Source: G025836975 sp049646585
GTDB taxonomy: Bacteria > Pseudomonadota > Gammaproteobacteria > Burkholderiales > Burkholderiaceae_B
Assembly (NCBI GenBank): GCA_049646585.1
Contig: JBARWC010000020.1
Coordinates: forward strand, 1-64,000
Length of the DNA stretch: 64,000 bases
Direction: 5' to 3'
Each line of letters begins with the position of its first letter. Position 1 is the stretch's first letter. A program made the position numbers and the translations under genes. Of this stretch, positions 50,847 through 62,232 are shown in pieces. The notes below the pieces were generated by a model, which made no database searches, was not told where the DNA came from, and saw only the letters and a program-made list of their open reading frames with translations.

Positions 50847-51188
50847 TCAGTGCCGCGTGGCCTGATTCGTGCGATTCAGCAGCCTGACCAGTTGCGCTTT
50901 CAGGCCGCTGGAAAAAATGGGTACGAACTGCTGCCGGTTGCGCTCGTCGGTGACGCACTTGATCTCGATGGACTGGCGTGTGAAGGCGTCTGTGTTGCGG
51001 GCGTTCTTCTCGTAGGCCTGCAACAGCTTGTTCGCCGCGGCCTGAGCTCGGAACAGCCGGGCTTCCAACTGTTCCTGCGTCTGGGCCGCGTAGTGATCGA
51101 CCAGGTGTTCGATGTCGTCCAGGAACAGGTCGAGCGCGAAGTCGCCGCGGCAGTCGGCGCGTTCGTAACCCCAGGAGCGTGTCGTCAT
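50847..51188 (-). CDS. Protein of unknown function, paralogue of the neighbouring gene (copy A)
   Basis: Starting at ATG 51188 (AAGG upstream), this 113-residue protein begins MTTRSWGYERADCRGDFALD and has a central helical segment EQLEARLFRAQAAANKLLQA. It aligns over nearly its full length with the next protein (51234-51596): both have an SWG[YF] start, an acidic C-x-G segment and a helix ending in LLxxY. No signal peptide or known domain is visible. Confidence 0.65.
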   Translation of the reverse strand: MTTRSWGYERADCRGDFALDLFLDDIEHLVDHYAAQTQEQLEARLFRAQAAANKLLQAYEKNARNTDAFTRQSIEIKCVTDERNRQQFVPIFSSGLKAQLVRLLNRTNQATRH

Positions 51189-51233
51189 GTCAGCCTTGAA
51201 GAATGATGATGGGCCGGTTGCGGCCCGCAAAGC

Positions 51234-51596
51234 CTAGTTTATCGTGCGGGAGGCTTTTTCTTGCGCCTGGACTTCAAGAATGAGTTCTTCCAGGCGCGGG
51301 GTCGTTTGCAGCGACAGCACGGGCGTGCCGGACTTGCTGTCGTCGCGTTCGAGCCGCAGCGTGATGCTTTGGCCTTCGAATGCGCTCGGATTGGCCTGGA
51401 TTTGCACGTACTGGTTCAGGAGCCGGTCCACGGCTTTCTGGGCTTCGTGCAATTGTGTGGCCAGCGAGGATTCGGCGTGCAGCTTGAACTGTTGTTCTAT
51501 GGTCTTGGCCAAGTCCCAGCTGAAGAAAAGCAATGCGTTATGGCCGTGGCATTCGGGGTGCAGGAAACCCCAAGATTCATTTCTGGACGTAGTCAA
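51234..51596 (-). CDS. Protein of unknown function, paralogue of the neighbouring gene (copy B)
   Basis: This 120-residue protein starts at TTG 51596, a start supported by its alignment with copy A rather than by a strong ribosome-binding site. Matching segments are NESWGFLHPECHGHNALLFF and ATQLHEAQKAVDRLLNQYVQ. It may be secreted in neither case, as no signal is present. The two genes lie 45 bp apart and are probably an old tandem duplication. Confidence 0.62.
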   Translation of the reverse strand: MTTSRNESWGFLHPECHGHNALLFFSWDLAKTIEQQFKLHAESSLATQLHEAQKAVDRLLNQYVQIQANPSAFEGQSITLRLERDDSKSGTPVLSLQTTPRLEELILEVQAQEKASRTIN

Positions 51597-51612
51597 ATTT
51601 CTGTCTTCGGAA

Positions 51613-52104
51613 TTAAGGTGTGGTGCGCTGCTTGAGCGTTTTGCCGTCGTAGGTGTAAACGTCGATTTTATCCGGCTTTTGCGTACTGGGGGTTTGCAGG
51701 GTCAGTACGCGGCCCTTGGCCGACACCTTGATGCGGTCGTTGCAGGATCCGAATTCCGGCGAGACCGTATAGCCTGATTTTTGCAGCACCACCCAGCGGT
51801 AGGCGATGGGACACAGATTGTTGCCGCTATTGATGGAGACCAGGGCGATCTGCGCCTTGGGCGTCTGGAAGGCATAGGTGATGTTGAGGATGCCGCGTAT
51901 GGCCGGCGAGACATCGACATCGTCGATGCGCAACTGCGACTCGTACACGTATTCGTTGGTGGCGACGTGCAAGGTGCCGTAGGGTGTTTCAAGCTTAAGA
52001 AGCGAAGGACTGACGGGCCAGGTGACGGGTGAGGTCGCGGATGCCAGCAGGCTTGTGGCCATCAGCATCGCGCCAACCGCCCAGCTAGCGGTAGTAACAG
52101 CCAT
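51613..52104 (-). CDS. Exported protein of unknown function
   Basis: Starting at ATG 52104 with AGGAA upstream, this 163-residue protein has a Sec signal (SWAVGAMLMATSLLASATS) and a beta-rich mature part that contains two cysteines (NNLCPIAYRW and FGSCNDRIK) likely forming a disulfide in the periplasm. It is 16 bp upstream of the paralogue pair in the same direction. No family recognised. Confidence 0.65.
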   Translation of the reverse strand: MAVTTASWAVGAMLMATSLLASATSPVTWPVSPSLLKLETPYGTLHVATNEYVYESQLRIDDVDVSPAIRGILNITYAFQTPKAQIALVSINSGNNLCPIAYRWVVLQKSGYTVSPEFGSCNDRIKVSAKGRVLTLQTPSTQKPDKIDVYTYDGKTLKQRTTP

Positions 52105-52254
52105 GGTGGGTTCCTGTGCAGAAACAAGACGACATGGAAAAGGGTGGCGACACTCGTTACAAATCATGCATTAGGTGCGCGCATTGTAAGGGTTATTACA
52201 TTTCATTTTAAGCCCGCGCGCAAGTCGCCGGCGGCGGAGGGAAGCCGCCGCTGA

Positions 52255-52452
52255 TTAGCCGGTGGTAGCCATCAGGTAGAGCAGGGCGATGGACATCAAT
52301 GTGAAATAGACCACGATGCCGGCTATCAGGCTGCGCGACATCAGCTTGATGCGCTGCCCGAAAGAGGCACGCGCTTGCGGATTGCGGTGATTTCCCCAGA
52401 ACCAGGTGACCGCCATGGCCAGCAGGCTGAGCAGGATAAGCCAGATTTTCAT
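52255..52452 (-). CDS. Small membrane protein
   Basis: This 65-residue protein has two membrane segments, IWLILLSLLAMAVTWFW near the N-terminus and SLIAGIVVYFTLMSIALLYL near the C-terminus, joined by a basic loop. Function unknown. Its start codon ATG at 52452 faces the 381-bp AT-rich gap to the second Liv-type cluster. Confidence 0.6.
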   Translation of the reverse strand: MKIWLILLSLLAMAVTWFWGNHRNPQARASFGQRIKLMSRSLIAGIVVYFTLMSIALLYLMATTG

Positions 52453-52833
52453 GCGGAGTTGGGCGGCTATGCCCGCTGTTATGTAAGTTTTACGTAAGTT
52501 TCAAATTGTATTTCTAATACTGAGCGCGAAAGCCTTGTATTTTTGCGCCGGAAATTCTAACTATTCAAGCCGTCGGTTCGAAGCTGGCGGTACGAGACAA
52601 AGTCACAGCATTTTTGCACTGCAAGCAGCAAACCGTTCTTTTGATTTTATCGGAATAGCATTCCCCCGTTCCTTCATGCCTGGCGCATGAATATATCGCT
52701 TGTGGATATCGCTTGACGATAGATTTTCCAGGGGATCACGAAGTTGAGTCGTTGTTTTGGCGCTTCCAAGCCGGCGTAGATCGATACGAAGCACATCAAG
52801 CAGTTTTTTTGCAATTCACAAAGGAGATTCAGG
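52453..52833. other. Promoter region of the second Liv-type cluster
   Basis: A 381-bp gene-free stretch. It contains repeated GTAAGTTT/CGTAAGTTTC near 52481-52502 and several AT-rich blocks but no convincing open frame or RNA gene. The long leader before the binding-protein gene could hold regulatory sites; none is recognised. Confidence 0.5.
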
Positions 52834-54186
52834 ATGGATGACAACAAATCAGGCAAGGCTGGCGCAACAGGCATAGACCGCCGCTCCATGCTCAAGATGG
52901 GCGTTGCGGGCGCGGCGGGAAGCATGCTGCTTCCCGGGGCAGCCATGGCGGCCGAAGAGAAAAAGCCCGTGGGCAACTACCCCAAGGGCGTCGAGGGCGA
53001 TTCGGTCTTTATCGGCCTGACCCTGGACATCACCGGCCCGTACTCGGCGCAAGGCGCCGACCAGCAGAAAGGGTACGAGCTGGCGGTTGAGCAACTGAAT
53101 GCCGGCGCGGCGGAAATCAAGAAGATTTCGCCGTTGACCAAGAAGGGCGTGCTGGGCAAGACCGTGAAGTTCGGCGTGGCCGATGCGGAAACCAAGCCCA
53201 ATACGGCCGTGCAGGCAGCCAGCCGCTTCATCCACGACAACAAGGCGATGATGATCTCGGGCAGCACCAGCAGCGCGGTGGCAATCGCACTGCAAAAGGT
53301 CTGCGACCGCGAGCGCACCATCTACCTGCCCGCCATCAGCGGTTCGAACGAAACCACCGGCGTCGACTGCCAGCGCTACGGCTTCCGTCTTTGCTATTTT
53401 GCCTATCCCGCATGCAAGGCCATCGCGCCGGTGCTGGCCAAGGCCCTGGGCAAGGACCGCAAGGCCATCTACCTGGTGCCCGACTACACCTACGGCCACA
53501 CCACCTTCGATTCGATGAAGGAGTTCACCGAGAAGCAAGGCTGGAAGACGGTGGGCGAGCAGGTGCACCCCCTGGGCGCCAAGGATTACAGTTCCTTCCT
53601 GATCAACATCGCCAACAGCGGCGCCGACACCCTGGTCGTCATCGCTTACGGCGCCGATGCCGCGAACTCCATCAAGCAAGCCAAGCAGTTCGGCCTGCTC
53701 GACAAGATGAAGATCGTGGTGCCCTACATGTCGGCCTTCCTGGAAAAGGAAATCGGCGCGGAAATCATGCAGGGCGTGCACGGCGCCACCGGCTTCTGGT
53801 GGACCCTGGAAGACAAGTATCCGGTCGCCAAGGACTTCGTCACGGCTTTCGAGAAGAAATTCAAGGCCAAGCCGCGCGATTCCGCCTACATCGCCTACCT
53901 GCAGACCGCTCTGTGGGCCGATGCATGCGAGCGTGCCGGTTCCTTCTATCCGCCCGACGTCATCAAGGCCTATGAGGCCGGCCAGGTACGCCAAGGCCCT
54001 GTGGGCGACGTTACCTTCCGTGCCGGCGACCACCAGGGCGTCATCAACTTCCCCATCGTGCGTGGCAAGAAACCGTCGGACATGAAGAACCCCGACGACT
54101 ATTTCGACGTCGTCGAGGTGGTGGATGGCAAGGCCGCATTGCCCGAACTTGGCGTGCTCGGCTGCAAGCTGGGCGCCTACGTCTGA
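52834..54186 (+). CDS. Liv-type ABC transporter substrate-binding protein with Tat-like signal
   Basis: This 450-residue binding protein (peripla_BP_6) has a twin-arginine motif DRRSMLKMGVAGAAGSMLLP near residues 15-34, so export by the Tat pathway is likely. The mature part starts with VFIGLTLDITGPYSAQGADQ. AAGGAGA precedes the ATG. Long members of this family bind urea, amides or aromatic acids. It leads a transporter operon with a permease-ATPase fusion. Confidence 0.85.
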   Translation: MDDNKSGKAGATGIDRRSMLKMGVAGAAGSMLLPGAAMAAEEKKPVGNYPKGVEGDSVFIGLTLDITGPYSAQGADQQKGYELAVEQLNAGAAEIKKISPLTKKGVLGKTVKFGVADAETKPNTAVQAASRFIHDNKAMMISGSTSSAVAIALQKVCDRERTIYLPAISGSNETTGVDCQRYGFRLCYFAYPACKAIAPVLAKALGKDRKAIYLVPDYTYGHTTFDSMKEFTEKQGWKTVGEQVHPLGAKDYSSFLINIANSGADTLVVIAYGADAANSIKQAKQFGLLDKMKIVVPYMSAFLEKEIGAEIMQGVHGATGFWWTLEDKYPVAKDFVTAFEKKFKAKPRDSAYIAYLQTALWADACERAGSFYPPDVIKAYEAGQVRQGPVGDVTFRAGDHQGVINFPIVRGKKPSDMKNPDDYFDVVEVVDGKAALPELGVLGCKLGAYV

Positions 54187-54233
54187 GTTCATCGAACGTG
54201 TTCACGGGCATATAAATAAAAGGAGGCGCTTGA

Positions 54234-55109
54234 ATGCCGAGCATGTCGTTGTTCTTATCGCAGCTATTCAACGGGCTTGCCACAGGCCTGTTGCTGGCAC
54301 TTATCAGTACAGGCTTGACCATTATCTACGGCACGCTCGGCGTTGTTAACTTTGCGCATGGGGCCCTATTTGTAGTGGGGTCCTATGCGGGCTTTACCGC
54401 CTACGGCATGACCGGCTCGTTTGTTGCCGCCATTGCCGCGGGCGCGTTGGTCGCGCTGGTCGTAGGCCTGATCATCGAGCGCGGCCTGATGCGCATGTAT
54501 TACGGCCGTCCGCCCGAAGACCAGATACTGGTCACTTTCGGCATAGGCATCATCCTGGTGGAGCTGGTACGGTCCATCTACGGCGGGATCAGCCTGTCGG
54601 TGCCCACCCCGGACTGGGGCCAAGGCGTGGCCCACATAGGCTCGCTGATCTATCCGCTGTACCGCCTGCAAGCGCTGGCCATCGCGGCCGGAACCCTGGC
54701 GGTGCTGTACTACGTTCTCTATCGCACCAGCCTGGGCCTGATCGTGCGGGCGGGGATCGAAGACGCGCAGATGGTCAACGTGCTCGGCATCAATGTCAAA
54801 CGAACCTTCCTGCTGGTATTCGGCATCGGGGCCATGGCGGCGGGCTATGCCGGCGTCATTGATTCCCCCATCGTCACCCTGTCGCCCGACATGGGCCACC
54901 GGATACTGGTCGATTCCTTTGTGGTGGTCGTGATCGGCGGCGTGGGCTCCTTCCCGGGCGCCATCATCGGCGGCATCATCGCGGGTGAAATCCTAAGCCT
55001 TACCTCTATGTTCAATCCTGCATATTCTCATGTCATGCTGTTTGTGGTCATGGCTCTGGTCCTTATCTTCCGGCCGCAAGGCTTGATGGGACAGGAGGGT
55101 CGCGAATGA
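54234..55109 (+). CDS. Liv-type ABC transporter permease (LivH-like)
   Basis: This 291-residue permease contains LLALISTGLTIIYGTLGVVN near residues 22-41 and FAHGALFVVGSYAGF, and the coupling loop MVNVLGINVKRTFLLVFGIG. AGGAGG precedes the ATG and the stop overlaps the fusion gene by 4 bp. Confidence 0.87.
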   Translation: MPSMSLFLSQLFNGLATGLLLALISTGLTIIYGTLGVVNFAHGALFVVGSYAGFTAYGMTGSFVAAIAAGALVALVVGLIIERGLMRMYYGRPPEDQILVTFGIGIILVELVRSIYGGISLSVPTPDWGQGVAHIGSLIYPLYRLQALAIAAGTLAVLYYVLYRTSLGLIVRAGIEDAQMVNVLGINVKRTFLLVFGIGAMAAGYAGVIDSPIVTLSPDMGHRILVDSFVVVVIGGVGSFPGAIIGGIIAGEILSLTSMFNPAYSHVMLFVVMALVLIFRPQGLMGQEGRE

Positions 55110-56924
55110 GCACGCATAATCAATCATTCGTGCGCCGGCAAACGGGCGAGATCATCGTGGGCGTCTGCCTGCTGGCCGCGCCTTTCGTGCTGCCCCATCT
55201 GGGCATGAGCGCCGACCTGCTGACCCGCATTCTGATCTGGGGCCTGTTCGGCCTGGGCTTCGACCTGCTGTTCGGCTATACCGGCCTGCTGTCCTTCGGG
55301 CAGTCGGCGTTCTACGGCACCGGCGGCTTCGTGGCGGCCTACCTGCTGACCTCGGGCATCGTTCCCCATATGCTGGGAGCCCTGCTGGTGGGCGTGATCG
55401 TCGCCGCGGTGGCGGGCCTGGCCATAGGCTACCTGACCTTGCGGCGCACGGGCATCTATTTCGCCATGAGCACCCTGGCTTTCGGCGAGATGTTCTACTT
55501 CCTGGAGAACTCCCTGTTCAAGACGTACACAGGCGGGGAAAACGGCATCGCCGGCGTTCCTCCTCCGGAAATAGCCTTGGGTTTTGTCACCATCAAGATA
55601 TCCAGCGGCTGGCCGATGTACTGGTTCGTGGCCATCTTCTTCTTCCTGGGTTATCTGGTCGCCCGCCGCATCGTGCGTTCGCCGTTTGGCGCGGTGCTCA
55701 AGGCCATACGGGGCAATCCCAAGCGCGCCATGGCGCTGGGCCATGCCATCCAGGGCTACAAGCTTACGGTCTTTGTGATCGCGGCGGCCTATGGCGGTCT
55801 GGCCGGGGGCCTGCTGGGCGTGTTCCAGTCCTACATGCCGCCGGACGCCTTCTCGCTGGACACTTCGGCGCAACTGGTCATACAGACCGTCATGGGCGGC
55901 GCGGGCACTTTGCTGGGCCCCTTGTTCGGCGCGACGATCTGGCTGTACCTGTATGAGGGACTGCAGCAGTTGTCCAGCGTCGGGGCCTATTGGAAGCTGA
56001 TACTGGGCATCGTGTTCGTGGTGCTGGTCACGGTGTTTCGCCATGGCGTCGCCGGCGGGGTGCTGGGCTGGATGCAGCGCCGTCGCAAGACGACCAAGGT
56101 CATTGACCCCGAAGCCAATGTCGAAGCAATGGCGCAACTGGACATCGTGCCGCCCATCTCCAGCCGCAGCGGCGCGCCGGTGCTGGAAGCGCGCGGCATC
56201 ACCAAGCAGTATGGCGGCCTGACCGCCGTCAGCGACGTGACCTTCTCGCTGGCAGAAGGCGAAATGCGCGGCGTCATCGGCCCGAACGGGGCGGGGAAAT
56301 CCACCTTCTTTGCGATGCTAGCCGGCGAGCTGGCCACCAGCAAGGGGCAGGTGTTCTTCCGCGGCCAGGAAATCACGGGCATAGGCGTCACGGCGGTCTG
56401 CCAACTGGGCATGAGCAAGAGCTACCAGATCAATCAACTGTTCGAAGGGCTGACGGTCCGGCAGAATGCGATGATCCCGGTGCTGGCGCGCAGCCGCGGC
56501 AAATTCCGCGTCGACATGCTGCGCGGCCTGCATCATTCCAAAGCCCTGGATGAACAGGTGAATGCCGCCATCGAACTGGTCGCCTTGACGCATCAGGCCG
56601 ATACGCTGGTGTCCGAGCTTTCCTACGGCGAGAAGCGCCGCCTGGAAATCGGCCTGGCCCTGGCCACCGGCGCCAATGTGCTGCTGTTCGACGAACCGCT
56701 GGCCGGTTTGGGACCAGAGGAGCGCGTGCACGTGGTGGCGTTGCTTAAATCGATACGCAAGGGCCGCAGCATGGTCATCGTCGAGCACGACATGGATGCC
56801 ATGTTCGAACTGGCGGAGCGTATTACTGTACTTTATGAAGGCCGCAAACTGGCGGAAGGCACGCCCGACGAAATTCGGGTGGATCCGGCAGTCCAGGCAG
56901 CATATCTCGGAGGGATGGACGAGC

Positions 56925-56938
<14 letters not shown>
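55106..56938 (+). CDS. Fused Liv-type permease-ATPase (LivM-LivG fusion)
   Basis: This 610-residue protein joins a LivM-like permease (residues 1 to about 325; GFDLLFGYTGLLSFGQSAFY near 49-68) to a LivG-like ATPase (from about 355; Walker A GPNGAGKST, signature LSYGEKRRLEIGLALA, Walker B LLFDEPLAGLGP, VEHDM). The linker is basic (MQRRRKTTKVIDPEAN). The fusion fixes the stoichiometry of one cytoplasmic subunit with one membrane subunit. Confidence 0.87.
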
Positions 56939-57629
<691 letters not shown>

Positions 57630-57656
57630 GCCGGGTCCCGCAGTGGCAGTGAAAGA

Positions 57657-57681
57657 GGGCGGCTTGGGCCGCCCTTTTTTT
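57657..57681 (+). terminator. Rho-independent terminator of the second Liv-type operon
   Basis: GGGCGGC, TTGG, GCCGCCC and a run of seven T: a compact and strong intrinsic terminator 28 bp after the last gene. Confidence 0.9.
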
Positions 57682-57719
57682 CGGCGCCGCTAGCTGTCGC
57701 GAGGCTGATGTATCCCCAC

Positions 57720-58517
57720 TCAAGAGTCGTCAGCGGGCTTCAGGATGCGTCTGGTGGCGGCGTCGGCGGGGAAAAATGCCTCGATGGCGATCTCGGACAG
57801 AAGAACGTCGCGCGGCGTGCCGAACATGGTTGTTGTTGACAGGAAGGAGAGCAGCCCCGCCTCGGTCTTGAGCTTGAGTGGCACGAGAACCCCGCCAAAG
57901 TCGGTGGGCGCAACGGACGAATCATCATCGCCAACGGGATAGGCCGCCAGTTCGTGCATGAGGCCGACCAGCACATCGTCGCGGGTTGCGGCGATCTGGC
58001 GACGCAGCCGGTCGAGGAGATGGCTGCGCCATTCAGCCAGGTTGGCGATGCGTGGCGCAAGGCCGCCTGGATGCAGGCTGAGCCGTAGCGCGTTCACCGG
58101 CGCCGCCAGCAAGCTCTGATCCTCCACGCCGGCGAGCAAGGGAGCGAGCGCGTCGTTGGCCATGACGAGATTCCAGTGTCGATCCACGGCGAGCGCCGGA
58201 AACGGCTCATGACCTTTGAGTATCATTTCTATCGCATCGCGCGCGTTGGCCATGGCCGGGTCGTCCAGGCTGTGCTCGCCGAAGAACGGCGCGAATCCAG
58301 CCGCGAGCAGGACCGCGTTGCGTTCACGTAGGGGGATATCCAGCCGTTCAGTTAGGCGCAGCACCATCTCCCGGCTCGGCCTCGACCTTCCGCTCTCGAC
58401 AAAGCTCAAATGACGCTGTGAGATTTCCGCTTCCAGAGCCAGCTCGAGTTGACTCATGCCCCGGCGCTGGCGCCAGACGCGAAGATAGTCGCCGGTTTGC
58501 AGTTCCGCTGTCGTCAT
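57720..58517 (-). CDS. XRE/MmyB-like transcriptional regulator
   Basis: This 265-residue protein has an N-terminal Cro/C1 helix-turn-helix (GMSQLELALEAEISQRHLSF near residues 20-39, ESGRSRPSREMVLRL) and a C-terminal MmyB-like PAS-type ligand domain (LAVDRHWNLVMANDALAPLL near residues 106-125). The ATG at 58517 opens MTTAELQTGDYLR. It is divergent from a small membrane protein gene, with repeated sites between them, so it probably controls that gene and itself. Confidence 0.85.
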   Translation of the reverse strand: MTTAELQTGDYLRVWRQRRGMSQLELALEAEISQRHLSFVESGRSRPSREMVLRLTERLDIPLRERNAVLLAAGFAPFFGEHSLDDPAMANARDAIEMILKGHEPFPALAVDRHWNLVMANDALAPLLAGVEDQSLLAAPVNALRLSLHPGGLAPRIANLAEWRSHLLDRLRRQIAATRDDVLVGLMHELAAYPVGDDDSSVAPTDFGGVLVPLKLKTEAGLLSFLSTTTMFGTPRDVLLSEIAIEAFFPADAATRRILKPADDS

Positions 58518-58573
58518 CCCTTGGTTGTCTCCAGAGCTGTGGCAAGGCTGGCTGTAGTATACGGTCGGCAATT

Positions 58574-58633
58574 ACTTCGTGGGTAATCGACGCCACTACG
58601 TGGGTGATTAAAAATAACTGTACTAAATCACCC
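58574..58633. promoter_or_regulatory. Phased operator repeats between the MmyB-like gene and the membrane protein gene
   Basis: ACTTCGTGGGTAATC (58574-58588) and ACTACGTGGGTGATT (58595-58609) are direct repeats exactly 21 bp apart, that is two DNA turns. An inverted part-copy, AAATCACCC (58625-58633), follows. This is a likely binding region for the divergent MmyB-like protein. Confidence 0.65.
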
Positions 58634-58660
58634 TTGACCAACACTCGCGAGGAGTTTGCC

Positions 58661-59053
58661 ATGTCCACCGCTCACATTCGTCTTCAATCGCTACTGGCCT
58701 TCGACGCCGCCACATGCATAGCCATGGGAGCGCTGTTGCTGGCGGCCTCCGACACCATCGCCGTGCTCACGCATCTGCCGGCGTCGCTGCTGTTCTGGGC
58801 CGGCGCCGCGTTGTTGCCTATCGCTGCCGTTATCGGGGGCTTGTCGCGCATTCGGCAGACGCCGCGTTGGGCGGTCATGGTGGTCATCGCAGGCAACGCG
58901 GCTTGGGGGCTGGCCAGTATTGCCTTGCCCGTCTTGGGGCTGGTACAGCCCAACGCACTGGGCTGGGTCTTTCTGCTGGGTCAGGCCGCGGTCGTCCTGC
59001 TGCTGGCGGTGCTGGAATACGGCACGCCGACCACCAACTTAGCCACTCGCTGA
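58661..59053 (+). CDS. Small four-helix membrane protein
   Basis: This 130-residue protein has four hydrophobic segments (for example TCIAMGALLLAASDTIAVLT near residues 18-37 and WAVMVVIAGNAAWGLASIAL near 70-89). GAGGAG precedes the ATG. Function unknown; similar small proteins are often paired with MmyB-like regulators, as here. Confidence 0.7.
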   Translation: MSTAHIRLQSLLAFDAATCIAMGALLLAASDTIAVLTHLPASLLFWAGAALLPIAAVIGGLSRIRQTPRWAVMVVIAGNAAWGLASIALPVLGLVQPNALGWVFLLGQAAVVLLLAVLEYGTPTTNLATR

Positions 59054-59280
59054 ATTAGAGGAACCCCCTTAATGGCCGCCTGCATCGGCTCGAGCTTCGC
59101 CTGACCGGGCAATTACCTCGACTATTGCAACACTGAGTGCCATGGAGCCCGGCTACTGCCGGGCTCCGCGCAGAGGTATCATATCGGTCTACGCGCGGCT
59201 GGACATATCGGCCGCGGACGGAGGAAGGGACGCTTTCAACCTCCGGTACTTTCATGTCTAGAGGTTATCGAGGTTATTTT

Positions 59281-59955
59281 ATGCGGCCTGACCATGGCGC
59301 TGAATCGGGCGTTTCCGAAGTTGATCCCGCCGTCGTGCGCCCCGTCCATTCGGGCGGCTACCAACTGAACTACATTACGTCCAGCAAGCTGCCTACGCCG
59401 TGGGCGACGTTTTCCATTCATGTGTTCGTCGATCCCGCGACCGCCAAAGAGCATGTCATGCTGACATTGGGCGATGTGGCGGACGGCGCGCCGGTGCTGG
59501 CGCGCGTCCATTCCGAATGCCTGACGGGCGACGGCCTGTTCAGCCAGCGCTGCGATTGCGGCGCGCAATTGCAGACCGCCATGCAGGCCATCGCCGCCGA
59601 GGGGCGCGGCGCCTTGTTGTATTTGCGCCAGGAAGGGCGCGGCATAGGTCTGGTCAACAAGATACGGGCATACAAGCTGCAGGACGAAGGCGCCGACACG
59701 GTCGAGGCAAACGAGCAACTGGGTTTTCCCGCCGACATGCGGCGCTACGATCTGTGCAAGCCCATGCTGGAGCGTTTCGGCATACATGCGCTGAAGCTGA
59801 TGACCAACAACCCGCGCAAGGTGAATGCCATGGAGAAGCTGGGCATCCAGGTGGCCGAACGCATCCCTTTGCAGGTCAATCGCAACCCCTTCAATGAAAA
59901 CTACCTGAGCACCAAGGCCAGCAAGCTGGGCCATTGGCTGAAAGAGCGGACTTAA
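59281..59955 (+). CDS. ribA: GTP cyclohydrolase II RibA
   Basis: RibA opens GTP as the first committed step of riboflavin synthesis. The 224-residue protein has the zinc-binding cysteines in HSECLTGDGLFSQRCDCGAQ near residues 77-96, LRQEGRGIGLVNKIRAYKLQ and the C-terminal LMTNNPRKVNAMEKLGI. I chose ATG 59281 (GAGG upstream) over the in-frame ATG 59254, which lacks a ribosome-binding site. It is a separate RibA without a RibB domain. No FMN riboswitch is seen. Confidence 0.92.
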   Translation: MRPDHGAESGVSEVDPAVVRPVHSGGYQLNYITSSKLPTPWATFSIHVFVDPATAKEHVMLTLGDVADGAPVLARVHSECLTGDGLFSQRCDCGAQLQTAMQAIAAEGRGALLYLRQEGRGIGLVNKIRAYKLQDEGADTVEANEQLGFPADMRRYDLCKPMLERFGIHALKLMTNNPRKVNAMEKLGIQVAERIPLQVNRNPFNENYLSTKASKLGHWLKERT

Positions 59956-59984
59956 CGCGCTGTCGGGCTTGTTTTTGAAGGGGC

Positions 59985-61373
<1,389 letters not shown>

Positions 61374-61453
61374 AAGAGGCCTGGAATAGCAAGAATCCGG
61401 CCCCGCGCCAGGATGGGCGCGAGGTCGGATGGCAGGCCAGATTGTAGCGCCTG

Positions 61454-62101
61454 TCAGGCGGCCTGGGCCGTTTCGGGGTCGAAGGCCTGGGAGGCCAGGA
61501 CTTTGATGCACTCGTCGGCCGTCTTGAAGGCTTGCGCGCGGCTGTCGGGGCCCATGTCGGTGCCTTCGGCGCGCACGATGCGCACGTCGGTGATGCCGAA
61601 GAAGCCGAATACCGTCTTCAGGTAGGTTTCCTGGTGCTCCATGGCGCGTCCCGCTTCGCTGTTGGAGTAGACGCCGCCGCGACTCAGCGCTGCAATGACG
61701 GTTTTACCCGAGGCCAGGCCGACCACGCCGTTTTCGGTGTACTTGAACGTCCGGCCGCCTTGGGCCAGGCGGTCGATCCAGGCCTTGAGCTGCGAAGGAA
61801 TGGAAAAGTTGTACAGCGGAGCGCCAACGACGATGACGTCGGCGGCCAGAAACTGGGAGACCAGCGCTTCGGAAAGCTCGTTTTCCTTGCGTTGGGCGTC
61901 GGTCAGCGCTTCGTTCGAGGGAGGCAGGCGAAAGCCCATGGCGTCGCGGGAAAAGTGGCTGGGAGTGTCCTCGGCCAGGTCCAGGTAGTCGACCTGGGTG
62001 TCGGGGGTGTCGGCCAGCCATTGGGCGACGGTGTCCTTGGTCAGCTTGCGGGATACGGAATTCGCGCCATTGATGCTCGAATCGACATGTAGCAGTTTCA
62101 T
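61454..62101 (-). CDS. azoR: FMN-dependent NADH-azoreductase AzoR
   Basis: This 215-residue flavodoxin-like enzyme reduces quinones and azo bonds using NADH. It shows MKLLHVDSSINGANSVSRKL at the N-terminus, the FMN contact VGAPLYNFSIPSQLKAWIDR near residues 95-114 and SRGGVYSN. It is divergent from a LysR gene over 131 bp, with a CTTAT-TG-ATAAG dyad at 62163-62174 in the gap. Confidence 0.9.
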   Translation of the reverse strand: MKLLHVDSSINGANSVSRKLTKDTVAQWLADTPDTQVDYLDLAEDTPSHFSRDAMGFRLPPSNEALTDAQRKENELSEALVSQFLAADVIVVGAPLYNFSIPSQLKAWIDRLAQGGRTFKYTENGVVGLASGKTVIAALSRGGVYSNSEAGRAMEHQETYLKTVFGFFGITDVRIVRAEGTDMGPDSRAQAFKTADECIKVLASQAFDPETAQAA

Positions 62102-62232
62102 AATCAGCTCCGGTGTTTGTGTGTTGGGTCAGGTGTATGGCGTAATTATGAATTGATGCCCTCTTATTGATAAGTTGCCTATAGTGCGATAGATTGTCCT
62201 ACTTATGTACCTAATCTAAACAGAGGGTCGGC

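Noticed and set aside
59054..59280. FMN riboswitch in front of ribA
   Set aside because: None of the conserved FMN aptamer segments (such as AGGAU near the 5' side with GGGCRGGGU) is visible.
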